Origin: Lentzea californiensis
Lineage (GTDB): Bacteria; Actinomycetota; Actinomycetes; Mycobacteriales; Pseudonocardiaceae
Length of the DNA: 64,000 bases
Direction of reading: 5' to 3'
NCBI RefSeq assembly: GCF_024648825.1
Contig: NZ_JANBBE010000013.1
Span: forward strand, 62,001-126,000
Shown here: piece after piece, positions 8,349 to 16,448 of the stretch
How positions within the stretch are numbered: the first letter of the stretch is position 1
How the letters are laid out: every line of letters starts with the position of its first letter
Notes under the pieces: model-generated
What the model saw: the letters and a program-made list of their open reading frames with translations, nothing else
What the model was told of the DNA's origin: nothing
The model's database searches: none
Position numbers and translations under genes: made by a program

Positions 8349-8939
8349 GTGCCGAGGATCAGCGCAGACACCGTGGCGGAACACCGCGCGAACCGGTTGC
8401 GTGCCCTGCTGGACGCCGGGCGGGACATAGTGGCGACCGAGGGTGCGGAGGCGCTGACGCTCGCGTCGCTCGCCAGACGCGTCGGGCTGTCGCGGCCGAG
8501 CCTCTACGAGTACTTCCGGTCGCGTGAGGAACTGGTCGCCGCGATCGTGTCCGACGCGCTGCCGGAGTGGGCGGACAAGCTGGAGGACGCGGTCAACAGC
8601 GCGTCCTCCGTGCCGGCGAAGATCGAGGCGTACCTGCGCACCGAGCTCGCGATCATCACCGACGGCAGCCACGGGGCGGTGGTGGCGTTGTCCGCGCACA
8701 CGTTGCCGGACTCGTCGCGCGAGCAGATCCGGGCCGAGCACGAACGGTTGCTGGCGCCGCTGGTCGGTGTCTTCAGGACGGCCGGGGTGGAGCGCGCGCC
8801 GTTGCGGGCGATGCTGGTGCACGCGATGGTCGAGGCGACGTCGCGGATGATCACACCGGGTCGCACCGAGCACAACGAGGCGGTCATCCGGACGTTGCTC
8901 GACCAGGTGGTGCACGGGCTGGACAAGCCCATCAGCTGA
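8349..8939 (+). CDS. TetR family transcriptional regulator
   Basis: A 196-residue regulator with a GTG start. The N-terminal helix-turn-helix is plain (LASLARRVGLSRPSLYEYFR at about residues 39-58), followed by a helical ligand-binding domain of normal length. It is divergent from the ABM monooxygenase gene; palindromes in the shared spacer probably bind this protein. Its ligand is unknown. Its 3' end overlaps the convergent SDR gene by 8 bp. Confidence 0.9.
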   Translation: MPRISADTVAEHRANRLRALLDAGRDIVATEGAEALTLASLARRVGLSRPSLYEYFRSREELVAAIVSDALPEWADKLEDAVNSASSVPAKIEAYLRTELAIITDGSHGAVVALSAHTLPDSSREQIRAEHERLLAPLVGVFRTAGVERAPLRAMLVHAMVEATSRMITPGRTEHNEAVIRTLLDQVVHGLDKPIS

Positions 8940-9756
8940 ACGGCACGACCTCGCCGTGGCGGACGAGTTCGCCGTGGTGCCGCGGGTTCAGCGGGTCGAG
9001 TGCCAGGTCCAGCAACGCCGTCGCGGCCTGGGCCGGGGTCGGAGCGGTGCTGACGTCCCACCACAGCGCGGACGTGGGCGTGTTGATCATCCCAGGGCAC
9101 ACCGCGGCGACCAGGATTCCTCTGGCCAGGTCGGTTTCACGGCGTTCACGCGCGAGCACGCGCACGGCGGCGACCTGGCCGATCTTGGACGGGATGTTCG
9201 CGAACCCGGGCCACGCCCCGGCTTTCGCCCTGCCGTCCTTCACCTCGTCGCGCCAGCGGGCGATCTGCTCGTCCACCTCGTCCAAAGAGGACGGTTCGGT
9301 GAACCGCCTGTGCAGCACCGGTGCCAGCTGGCGGAGGGTGCCGAGCGAACTGGCGACCACGATCAGCCTGCCGTTGTCGTTCAGCAGCGGCGCGAAGGCT
9401 CTCAGGAGCCTGGTGGTGCCGAAGTTGTTGACCTCGGTGTAGGTGTCGATGAACGCGGGCGGGTCGTCACCGGGGCCGACGCGCATGACGGCGTTGCCGA
9501 AGACGACGTCGACGCCGCCGTGTCGTTCTTCCAGCTGTGCGGCGAGTTTCGCGGCGGCATCCGGATCCGCGACGTCCAGGAGTTCGCCGCGGACCTCGGC
9601 GCCGTTGCCGGGAACGCGCCGCACGGCGGCGGCGACCCTTTCGGCGTCCCTGCCGGTGAGGTAGACGGTGTCGGTGGGCCGCAGGCGCTGTGCGAGTCCT
9701 TCGGCCAGTGCCAGGCCGAGGCCCTGGGTGGCGCCGGTGACGAGCGCGATCGTCAT
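8932..9756 (-). CDS. SDR family protein related to carbonyl reductase, catalytic Tyr replaced
   Basis: A 274-residue short-chain dehydrogenase-like protein with the NAD(P)-binding motif TGATQGLG (7-14) and a V-A-S-S segment holding the usual Ser (136-137). Around residues 181-193 it follows carbonyl reductases (A-W-P-x-x-A-x-x-x-S-K-I-G), but the YxxxK Tyr position is Asn187, with Lys191 kept. The NNAG motif is also altered (GNAV, 87-90). Either the enzyme is inactive, it acts differently, or it is a binding protein. It sits 3 bp downstream of an SDR remnant and opposite a LysR gene that probably controls it. Confidence 0.85.
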   Translation of the reverse strand: MTIALVTGATQGLGLALAEGLAQRLRPTDTVYLTGRDAERVAAAVRRVPGNGAEVRGELLDVADPDAAAKLAAQLEERHGGVDVVFGNAVMRVGPGDDPPAFIDTYTEVNNFGTTRLLRAFAPLLNDNGRLIVVASSLGTLRQLAPVLHRRFTEPSSLDEVDEQIARWRDEVKDGRAKAGAWPGFANIPSKIGQVAAVRVLARERRETDLARGILVAAVCPGMINTPTSALWWDVSTAPTPAQAATALLDLALDPLNPRHHGELVRHGEVVPFS

Positions 9757-9759
9757 GTC

Positions 9760-9957
9760 TCAGGCCTTCGCGAGGAGGGTTTCGGAGTACGTCCAGAGGC
9801 GGGCCGCGTTGTCCGGGTCGACGGCGTAGCGGGCGACGCCGTGCAGCGGGCCGTCCCACGCGCGGACGAACGCGTCGACGGAGGCGAGGTCGGTCAGGTC
9901 GACGCCTTCGGCGACCTCGGCGGCGGTGCTGCTGAAGCCGAACTGAGTCTTGATCAC
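9760..9957 (-). pseudogene. Internally deleted SDR remnant (65 codons)
   Basis: An intact 65-codon frame with a GTG start whose sequence is a patchwork of three separate parts of a ~300-residue SDR subfamily. Residues 1-22 (QFGFSSTAAEVAEGVDLT) match the N-terminal lead; 23-38 (LASVDAFVRAWDGPLH) match the region before the NNAG motif; 39-65 (DPDNAARLWTYSETLL) match the extreme C-terminus. The nucleotide-binding loop and the active site are gone. The deletions kept the frame. I regard it as a decayed gene, although it may still be translated ahead of the next SDR gene. Confidence 0.7.
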
Positions 9958-10027
9958 GCTTTCAAGCTAGGCCGCGCGGAGATATGCGGGTAGCGAGAGA
10001 TTCTCATCTGGGGTATGCGTAGGCGTC

Positions 10028-10936
10028 ATGGCCCTGACCGATGCGTCGCTGGTGGCGCTGCGCGTGTTCCGCGAAGTCGCCGAGCGCGGCACCTTGACCG
10101 CGGCGGCGACCGCGCTGGGTTACACGCAGTCCGCCGTGTCGCGGCAGATCGCGGCCCTCGAACGAGCGGCGGGCACGGAGCTGCTGGAGCGGCGGCACGA
10201 CGGGGTGCGGCTCACCCCGGCCGGGCGGCTCGTGCTGCGGCGTGCGGCCGTGGTCGTGGACCAGGTCGACGCTGGTGCCCGCGAACTCGCGGGTCTGCCG
10301 GAGGACGTGAGCACCATCAGGCTCGGCTGGATCGCGACGGCCGGGGCGTGGATGGTCCCGCGTGCCCTGGCGGCGCTGGGACGCACGCATCCGTCGATCA
10401 CCGTGGTCACGCGCGAGGGGAGCACGCCGGCGCTGGTGCGTGCGTTGCGGGCGGGCACGTTGGACATCGCGTTGATCTCGTCGGCGCCGCCGTTCCGCGC
10501 ACCTGACGACGAGACGCCGCCGCTGGCGGTGGACACCCTCGTCGAACGCAGCCTGCGCGTTGCCGTGCCGTCCACGCATCCGGTGGCGCGCAACGACTTC
10601 ATCGACGTCGCCGACCTGCGGGGCCAGCGGTGGATCTCCGGCCCCGGCGACCCGTGGGTGATGGGGGTCTGGCCAGGGCTGGACGAACGGCCCGTCGTCG
10701 CCCACACGGCGCGGGACTGGCTGGCGAAGCTGCAACTGGTCGCGGCGGGCCTTGGCATCACGACGATCGCCGCGTCGCTGGTGGGCGTCGCGCCCGCGGG
10801 AGTACGGATCCTGCCGGTGCGGGGCGGGCCCGCCGAGCAGCGCCGCACCGTGCTCGCGCGGCTGCCCGGACCCGTGCCGGAGCCGGTGGCACGCCTGGCC
10901 GCCGCGCTGCGGGCCGCCGTTCTGGAGACTGAGTAG
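10028..10936 (+). CDS. LysR family transcriptional regulator
   Basis: A 302-residue LysR-type regulator. The winged helix-turn-helix is at residues 1-60 (LRVFREVAERGTLTAAATAL, then YTQSAVSRQIAALE), followed by the two-lobed effector domain from about residue 90. It is divergent from the SDR remnant/SDR pair. The 70-bp spacer has a GAGA-GAT-TCTC inverted repeat (9995-10005) and two copies of TATGCG flanking it, candidate LysR contacts. The target is probably the adjacent SDR gene, whose substrate is unknown. Confidence 0.9.
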   Translation: MALTDASLVALRVFREVAERGTLTAAATALGYTQSAVSRQIAALERAAGTELLERRHDGVRLTPAGRLVLRRAAVVVDQVDAGARELAGLPEDVSTIRLGWIATAGAWMVPRALAALGRTHPSITVVTREGSTPALVRALRAGTLDIALISSAPPFRAPDDETPPLAVDTLVERSLRVAVPSTHPVARNDFIDVADLRGQRWISGPGDPWVMGVWPGLDERPVVAHTARDWLAKLQLVAAGLGITTIAASLVGVAPAGVRILPVRGGPAEQRRTVLARLPGPVPEPVARLAAALRAAVLETE

Positions 10937-11014
10937 CGGCATCAACCGATCGGTTGATCCGGGTCCCGCCCGTTGTTCGATGATCTTCGCTCCCCGTTCG
11001 CCGAGGCTGGGGAC

Positions 11015-11908
11015 ATGGCGATCATCGAAGTGCGCGACCTCGGGAAGAGGTACGGGCCCCGCGTGGCGGTGGACTCCGTGTCGTTCGAGGTGGCCGAGGG
11101 GGAGATCTTCGGGGTTCTGGGGCCGAACGGGGCGGGCAAGACGACGACCGTCGAGTGCGTGTCGGGGCTGCGGACGCCGGACCGGGGGACCGTGTCTGTG
11201 CTGGGGCGGCGACCGGCGGACGTCCGCGAGTCGATCGGTGTGCAGCTGCAGGCCTCGGAGTTGCCGGAACGGATGCGGGTCGGCGAGGCGCTGGCGTTGT
11301 TCTCGTCGTTCTACCCGTCGCCGGCCGACTGGTCCTCGCGACTGGGGCTGGTGCCGCACCTGAAGGCGGAGTTCGGGCAGCTGTCCGGCGGGTTGAAGCA
11401 GCGGTTGTCGATCGCGCTCGCGCTGATCGGGTCGCCGCGCATCGCGGTCCTGGACGAGCTGACGACGGGGCTCGACCCGCAGGCGCGGCGGGACACGTGG
11501 TCGGTGATCGAGGAGGTGCGGTCGGCCGGCGTGACGATCCTGCTGGTCACGCACTTCATGGAAGAGGCGGAACGGCTCTGCGACCGGGTCGCGGTGTTCC
11601 GCGGCGGCCGGATCGTCGCGCTGGACACGCCCTCCGCGCTGGTGTCGCGTGTGGACGGTGCCACTCGGGTGCGGTTCGTGCCGTCCGTCGCGCTGGACGT
11701 GTCATTGCTGGAGGCACTGCCGGAGGTCACCTCGGTGTCGTCGGTGGGGGAGCAGCTCGTGGTCAGCGGGTCGGAGAACCTGCTGCACGCGGTGACCTCC
11801 CTGCTGGCACGGCGGCAGGTCGTGGCACGCCAGCTCCGCGTCGACCAGGTCTCGCTGGACGACGCCTACGTCGAACTGACCGGGGGTCGTGATGTTGAAG
11901 ATCATTGA
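11015..11908 (+). CDS. ABC-2 exporter ATP-binding protein
   Basis: A 297-residue ATPase of the drug/lipid exporter class (DrrA/CcmA-like). Walker A GPNGAGKTT (36-44), signature LSGGLKQR and a Walker B region IAVLDELTTGLD are visible; Leu replaces the usual Pro after the catalytic Glu. The ATG at 11015 is preferred over an upstream in-frame ATG at 10973 because it puts the KRYG strand at the normal distance and has a purine-rich stretch before it. The next gene (permease) overlaps its end by about 20 bp. The pair lies directly before a two-component system, as in peptide- or drug-sensing export modules. Confidence 0.92.
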   Translation: MAIIEVRDLGKRYGPRVAVDSVSFEVAEGEIFGVLGPNGAGKTTTVECVSGLRTPDRGTVSVLGRRPADVRESIGVQLQASELPERMRVGEALALFSSFYPSPADWSSRLGLVPHLKAEFGQLSGGLKQRLSIALALIGSPRIAVLDELTTGLDPQARRDTWSVIEEVRSAGVTILLVTHFMEEAERLCDRVAVFRGGRIVALDTPSALVSRVDGATRVRFVPSVALDVSLLEALPEVTSVSSVGEQLVVSGSENLLHAVTSLLARRQVVARQLRVDQVSLDDAYVELTGGRDVEDH

Positions 11909-12617
11909 GATCGAGGCGCGGTTGTTCGTCCGCGACCGGCTGAACTCGTTGTTCGCACTGGTGTTCCCGAGCCTGTTGTTGCTGGTGCTGGGGGCGATCC
12001 CGGCGTTGCGGACGCCTGATGAGAACTTCGGTGGGCAGCGGTTCATCGACAGCTACGTGTCGGCGCTCGTCGTGTTCACGCTGGCGTTCATCGGGTTGCA
12101 ACGCCTGCCCGCGGTCGTGGCGACCTACCGGGAGAAGGGCGTGCTGCGGCGACTGTCCACCACGCCCATGCACCCGGCGCGGTTGCTGGCCGGGCAGATG
12201 GTGGTCAACTTCGTTGCGGTGATCTTGTCGGTGCTACTCCTTATCATCGTGGGGTACGTCGTTTTCGGCGTCGACCTGCCTCATCACCCCCTCGGCCTGG
12301 CGTGTGCCGTGGTGCTGGGAGGCGCGGGCACGTTCGCGTTGGGTCTGGTGATCGCCGCCCTGGCCCCGAACGCGCGTTCGGCCGGTGGCTGGGCGACGGT
12401 GGTGTTCATGCTGCTGATGTTCTTCGGCGGTGTGTACCTGCCGCGGTTCATGCTGCCTTCGGCGATTCAGGCGATCGGTTCGTACACGCCTCCCGGTGTG
12501 GAGGCGCTGCAGCAGGCGTGGCTCGGTACCGCGCCGGACTGGAGGCATCTCGCGATCATGGGGCTGGTGAGCCTCGTGGCAGGTACCGTCGCGGCCAAGA
12601 CCTTCCGCTGGGAGTAA
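11889..12617 (+). CDS. ABC-2 type exporter permease
   Basis: A 242-residue permease with six hydrophobic segments, including a first helix after FVRDRLNSLFALVFP and the ABC-2 segment REKGVLRRLSTTPMHPARLL that is shared by daunorubicin-type exporters. Translation can start at GTG 11889 or ATG 11892, both inside the end of the ATPase gene. With the ATPase it should form the export pump; the cargo is unknown. The histidine kinase gene starts 3 bp downstream. Confidence 0.9.
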   Translation: MMLKIIEIEARLFVRDRLNSLFALVFPSLLLLVLGAIPALRTPDENFGGQRFIDSYVSALVVFTLAFIGLQRLPAVVATYREKGVLRRLSTTPMHPARLLAGQMVVNFVAVILSVLLLIIVGYVVFGVDLPHHPLGLACAVVLGGAGTFALGLVIAALAPNARSAGGWATVVFMLLMFFGGVYLPRFMLPSAIQAIGSYTPPGVEALQQAWLGTAPDWRHLAIMGLVSLVAGTVAAKTFRWE

Positions 12618-12620
12618 CTC

Positions 12621-13781
12621 GTGGACATGGCCGCGTTGGACAGGTGGGAACGCAGGCTCGTCTCGATCGCCCGCGTGATCCCGTACTTCGTGCTGACCGT
12701 GACGACGGTGTTGTACTCGATCTTCACCACGCAGTCGGTGCCGGAGCGCTGGTTCACCTACGGCGTCGTGGCATTCGGTTTCGTGTGGATGTTGTGGTGG
12801 TTCACGCTGCATCCCGCGTGGCACGGCAGGCCGGAGCTCATGGCCGTGTTCGTCGGTGGCATGGTCGTGTTCTACGGCGTGCTCGGCCTGCAGGAGCACT
12901 GGTTCGGCGCGGTGTCGTACGCGGTCTACGTCCACGCGAGCGAGGTCCTGCGCGGCCGCTGGATGTTCTTCGTGGTGGCGGTGACGGCCGGGCTGGCGAC
13001 GCTGTCGTTGTTCGGCGGCTACCCGCCCGCCGGCGAGGAGGCGGCGTTCTGGTTGCTGCTGCTCATCTTCGTGGTGGTGGCGTGCACCTTCACCTACGTC
13101 GGCCACGTGACGACCGAACAGTCCAGGCTGCGCAAGGAACTCCTCGAGGAGAACGAGGGCCTGCACGCCCAGCTGGTGGTGCAGGCGCACGAGGCGGGTG
13201 TGCAGGACGAACGCCACCGCATGGCCGGCGAGATCCACGACACGCTGGCCCAGGGCCTGGCGGGCATCATCACGCAGCTGTCGGCGGCCACGGCCACCGA
13301 CTGGGAACGCCGCGTGGCGGTGGCCGCGGAACTGGCGCGCGAGAACCTGGCCGAGGCCCGCCGCTCGGTGCACGCCCTGCGCCCACCGGCCCTGGACTCG
13401 GCGGCGCTGCACGAGGCCCTGGACGACGTGGCGGCGGGCTGGTCGAAGCACAACGGCGTATCGATCTCGGTCACGCTGACCGGAGCCGTGCGCGAAACGC
13501 ACCCGGAGGTGGAGGTCGCGTTGCTGCGCACCGCGCAGGAGGCACTGGCGAACGTGGCGAAGCACGCCTCGGCGTCCCGGGTCGGCCTGACCCTGTCGTA
13601 CATGGAGGACGTGGTGACCCTGGACGTGCGCGACGACGGAGTGGGCTTCGACCTGGCTGTCCCGTCCGACGGCTTCGGCCTGCCCGCGATGCGCCACCGC
13701 GTGCACCGCCTGTCCGGCGCGTTGTTCGTGGAGTCCGAACCGGGCGCGGGCACGGCGATCTCGGCGCGGGTGCCCGCGTGA
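12621..13781 (+). CDS. Sensor histidine kinase (NarL/DesK type)
   Basis: A 386-residue kinase with a GTG start. Residues 15-165 contain five or six membrane helices and no large external loop, so it probably senses membrane state or a membrane-embedded ligand. The HisKA_3 box DERHRMAGEIHDTLAQGL puts the phospho-acceptor at His206. The ATPase part has the N-box-like E-A-L-A-N-V-A-K-H, the G1 box D-D-G-V-G-F and a G-x-G-T end. It overlaps the response regulator by GTGA. Arrangement with the ABC-2 exporter suggests that the kinase controls that pump. Confidence 0.93.
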   Translation: MDMAALDRWERRLVSIARVIPYFVLTVTTVLYSIFTTQSVPERWFTYGVVAFGFVWMLWWFTLHPAWHGRPELMAVFVGGMVVFYGVLGLQEHWFGAVSYAVYVHASEVLRGRWMFFVVAVTAGLATLSLFGGYPPAGEEAAFWLLLLIFVVVACTFTYVGHVTTEQSRLRKELLEENEGLHAQLVVQAHEAGVQDERHRMAGEIHDTLAQGLAGIITQLSAATATDWERRVAVAAELARENLAEARRSVHALRPPALDSAALHEALDDVAAGWSKHNGVSISVTLTGAVRETHPEVEVALLRTAQEALANVAKHASASRVGLTLSYMEDVVTLDVRDDGVGFDLAVPSDGFGLPAMRHRVHRLSGALFVESEPGAGTAISARVPA

Positions 13782-14401
13782 TCCGCCTCGTCATCGTCGA
13801 CGACCACCCGGTCGTCCGCGACGGCCTGCGCGGCATGCTGTCCACCGGTGACTTCGAGGTGGTGGGCGAGGCCGCGTCCGGAGACGAGGCGGTCGCCGTC
13901 GTCACGGCGGTGTCGCCGGACGTGGTGCTGATGGACCTGCGCATGCCGGGTTCGGACGGCGTGTCCGCGATCGAGCGGCTGCGCGACCACCCGTGCCGCG
14001 TCCTGGTCCTCACCACCTACGACACGGACCGCGACGTGCTGCCGGCCATCAAGGCGGGTGCCACCGGCTACCTGCTGAAGGACACCCCGCGCGACGAACT
14101 GCAACGCGCCATCCGCGCCGCGCACGCGGGCGAGGCGGTGCTGTCGCCCGCCGTGGCCACGAGGCTGCTGGGCCAGGTGCGCGAGCCCGCGCTGGAACCG
14201 CTGTCCACAAGGGAGCTCGACGTGCTGGCGCTGGTCTCCAAGGGGTCGACGAACCGGGCGGTGGCGGCGGCGTTGTTCATCAGCGAGGCCACGGTGAAGA
14301 CCCACCTGCTGCACGTCTACGCCAAGCTGGGGGTGTCGGACCGGGCCGCGGCCGTCGCGGTGGCGTACGAGCGCGGGCTGCTGAGGGGAGCCGGGCGGTG
14401 A
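13778..14401 (+). CDS. LuxR/NarL family response regulator
   Basis: A 207-residue regulator with a GTG start overlapping the kinase stop. The receiver domain has the acidic pair D8/D9, phospho-acceptor Asp53 (VVLMDLRMPG) and the conserved Lys in GYLLKDT. The C-terminal LuxR HTH reads LSTRELDVLALVSKGSTNRA and then ISEATVKTHLLHVYAKLGV. It is the partner of the kinase just upstream and ends the four-gene exporter/two-component operon, before a strong hairpin at 14455-14485. Confidence 0.94.
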   Translation: MIRLVIVDDHPVVRDGLRGMLSTGDFEVVGEAASGDEAVAVVTAVSPDVVLMDLRMPGSDGVSAIERLRDHPCRVLVLTTYDTDRDVLPAIKAGATGYLLKDTPRDELQRAIRAAHAGEAVLSPAVATRLLGQVREPALEPLSTRELDVLALVSKGSTNRAVAAALFISEATVKTHLLHVYAKLGVSDRAAAVAVAYERGLLRGAGR

Positions 14402-14454
14402 CCTGGCCGGTGCAGGCCCTCGACGGAGACCGAAGATCGCAAGGTGAGGACCAT

Positions 14455-14485
14455 GCGGCGGGACCACTTCGGTTGGTCCCGCCGC
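14455..14485. terminator. Strong hairpin between convergent genes
   Basis: Perfect 12-bp arms (14455-14466 and 14474-14485) enclose CTTCGGT, which contains a UUCG tetraloop. It lies 54 bp after the response regulator stop and about 105 bp after the end of the convergent ceramidase-like gene, so it can terminate both. The remaining 14402-14589 spacer shows no other feature. Confidence 0.7.
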
Positions 14486-14589
14486 CTGCGGCAACTCCCC
14501 CTTGCCAGTGGCACCCCCCGATGCCACTCCCTCACCCCTCGCGATGAAAGAACTCCCCCCAGTCCCCGAGATACGAGAAACCGCCGGGA

Positions 14590-15951
14590 TCACTCGTCCG
14601 GAGTAGTCCAGAGCTCGTCGACCATGGATTTCGCCGTGTCGGTGAGGTGCTGGCCGCCGAAGCGGCCGATGCGCGTCCACGGGCCGAGGCTCACCTCGTA
14701 GACGTGCGTGTCCCACGCCTCGGGGTGGGTGAGGTAGCCGAGGTAGTCGTTGGCGTACCCGACGGGCAGCACCGTGCGGTCGTCGCCGGACATCGACTTC
14801 AGCTCGGAGCCGAGCTCCACGAACGGCTCACCGGGCAGGCCGGCGAGAGCGAGTCCGCCGATGCGCAGCACCTGCACCTCGGCGTCGATGGGACCGGTGC
14901 CGCGATCGATGGCGACGAGGACTTCCTCGGTGTCCTGCACCAGTCGCGTGAGCTGGACGATCTCGGCCTTCGGGGCGTCGCGGTCGATGGCGTCCGCAAG
15001 TGCGCTCTGGCGGTCGATCAGCTCGGCCTCGAAGGGCCCCCGGTCCGGCAGGCTGCGGGAGTCGACCTGAACGGTGCGCTGGACGGCCGTCACCGGGCCG
15101 TCGAGTTCGGTATCCCCAGGGATGTCGAGCGCGGTCTGGGCGAGGTACATGCCCATGCGCGCGTTGTGGGCGAACAAGTTCCGGATGACCTCGAAGTCCG
15201 GGTTGTTCTCCTCGTCGAACCTGGAACCGCCGTGCGTGAGCGGGTCGGGCGGCGCTTCCTGGTTGCCGGCCGCACCGGGGAGGAACAGCGCGGCCTGGCA
15301 GTGCGGTTCGTTGAGCTCGAGCATCGCGGACGTGACGCCGGGGAAGTCGGCCGACACGTACGGCTGCACCTGCACGTACACCGGGTGCGTGGTGAAGTGG
15401 TAAAGGACGGTGCTCCACTCGTCGCCCTGGAGCCGCACGACGGTGACCTCGGGGTCCTCCGGCGGGGCACCGGGGTAGACGCGGCCGTTGCGGTTGATGG
15501 CCAGCGTGCCGCGCAACACCTCGCCCGTGCCGACCGTCACGGTCACCGGCCGCCGGCTCTCGACGGCTTCACGCGCGGCCTGGACGATCCGGTCGCGGAA
15601 CGTCGCCAGCCAGTCCTGGTCGGGAAACGGCCGGAAGCCGGCCGTCTCCGGACTGGAGTGCGTGTGGGAGCTGGCGATCATGACGTGCGTGGGCGGCACC
15701 CCGGTCTGCTGCTGGATGCGTTCGCGGACCTCGGCGGTGAAGTCGCGGCCCGGCCCGAGGATGCTGTTGTTGATGCCGAGCGAGTCGACGGCGATCACGA
15801 TCACGGTTTCCCCGTTGGTGATCGCCGTGGCACGGACGAACAGCGGGTCGTGCACTCCGAGGAACAGCGAGTGCCGCGGTTGACCACCCAGATAGGGAGC
15901 CGTGGAAGGCGGCGTCACATCTACTTTCGCCGAACCGGCCTGGAATGGCAT
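14590..15951 (-). CDS. Neutral/alkaline ceramidase N-terminal domain-like protein
   Basis: A 453-residue protein that starts MPFQAGSAKVDVTPP and shows the catalytic-domain signature of neutral ceramidases: a G-x-x-D-x-T-P-P lead, HDPLFVRA, and the zinc/serine region SSHTHSSPETAG. Secreted bacterial ceramidases are about 650 residues; this one lacks both the signal peptide and the C-terminal immunoglobulin-like domain, so it is probably cytosolic with another amide or ester substrate. The start at 15951 is chosen because it begins the family domain. The small allophanate-hydrolase-C-like gene ends 22 bp upstream, and the pair look co-transcribed. Confidence 0.82.
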   Translation of the reverse strand: MPFQAGSAKVDVTPPSTAPYLGGQPRHSLFLGVHDPLFVRATAITNGETVIVIAVDSLGINNSILGPGRDFTAEVRERIQQQTGVPPTHVMIASSHTHSSPETAGFRPFPDQDWLATFRDRIVQAAREAVESRRPVTVTVGTGEVLRGTLAINRNGRVYPGAPPEDPEVTVVRLQGDEWSTVLYHFTTHPVYVQVQPYVSADFPGVTSAMLELNEPHCQAALFLPGAAGNQEAPPDPLTHGGSRFDEENNPDFEVIRNLFAHNARMGMYLAQTALDIPGDTELDGPVTAVQRTVQVDSRSLPDRGPFEAELIDRQSALADAIDRDAPKAEIVQLTRLVQDTEEVLVAIDRGTGPIDAEVQVLRIGGLALAGLPGEPFVELGSELKSMSGDDRTVLPVGYANDYLGYLTHPEAWDTHVYEVSLGPWTRIGRFGGQHLTDTAKSMVDELWTTPDE

Positions 15952-15973
15952 GACCCTCACCCCTGTACGTGGA

Positions 15974-16342
15974 TTACCTGTACAAGTGCAGGTTCCAGTC
16001 GCCCAGATGTGAAATGTCCTTGAGATCGCCCGAATGGAGGAACTCGTCCCTGAGCACGGTGGCGAGCGCGGCGCCACCGTCCTCGAGCTCGACGACCCCG
16101 ATCTCCAGTTCGGCGGGCTCGGCGGGGATCAGGTGGTCGCGCAGCACCGTGAGCGGGAGGTCGTACAGCTCACCGACCACCTGTGCCCTGCCGGAGGCGT
16201 GCATGGCGGGGAACTCGTCGCGGACGGAGAAGTAGCGGTATTTAGGCGCGCTCTTCACCCGGCCGAGCATCGGCGTGCCCTGGAGCTGGCTGTGCAGGGG
16301 CCCGCCCCGCATGCCGCCGCCGTTGAGAAAAATAAGTGTCAT
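15974..16342 (-). CDS. Stand-alone allophanate hydrolase C-terminal-like (GGCT fold) protein
   Basis: A 122-residue protein that fits the C-terminal domain of allophanate hydrolase and the gamma-glutamylcyclotransferase-like fold: an N-terminal F-L-N-G-G-G-M-R-G-G-P-L strand-loop, S-A-P-K-Y-R-Y in the middle, G-E-L-Y-D-L-P and I-G-V-V-E-L-E-D-G near the end. In allophanate hydrolase this domain follows the amidase and completes urea-carboxylate breakdown; here no amidase partner is attached. Neighbours are a ceramidase-like amidohydrolase and purine genes, so a role in nitrogen release is plausible but unproved. Confidence 0.75.
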   Translation of the reverse strand: MTLIFLNGGGMRGGPLHSQLQGTPMLGRVKSAPKYRYFSVRDEFPAMHASGRAQVVGELYDLPLTVLRDHLIPAEPAELEIGVVELEDGGAALATVLRDEFLHSGDLKDISHLGDWNLHLYR

Positions 16343-16448
16343 TCTCTTCTGACCTCGGGTTCTCGAGTGGAGTCTGTTTGTGAAAGGTGTGCCGGCCTGC
16401 GGTTTCCCGCTGGGTGAACGGTCCGTTCATCCACCTTCGTCGAGATGA

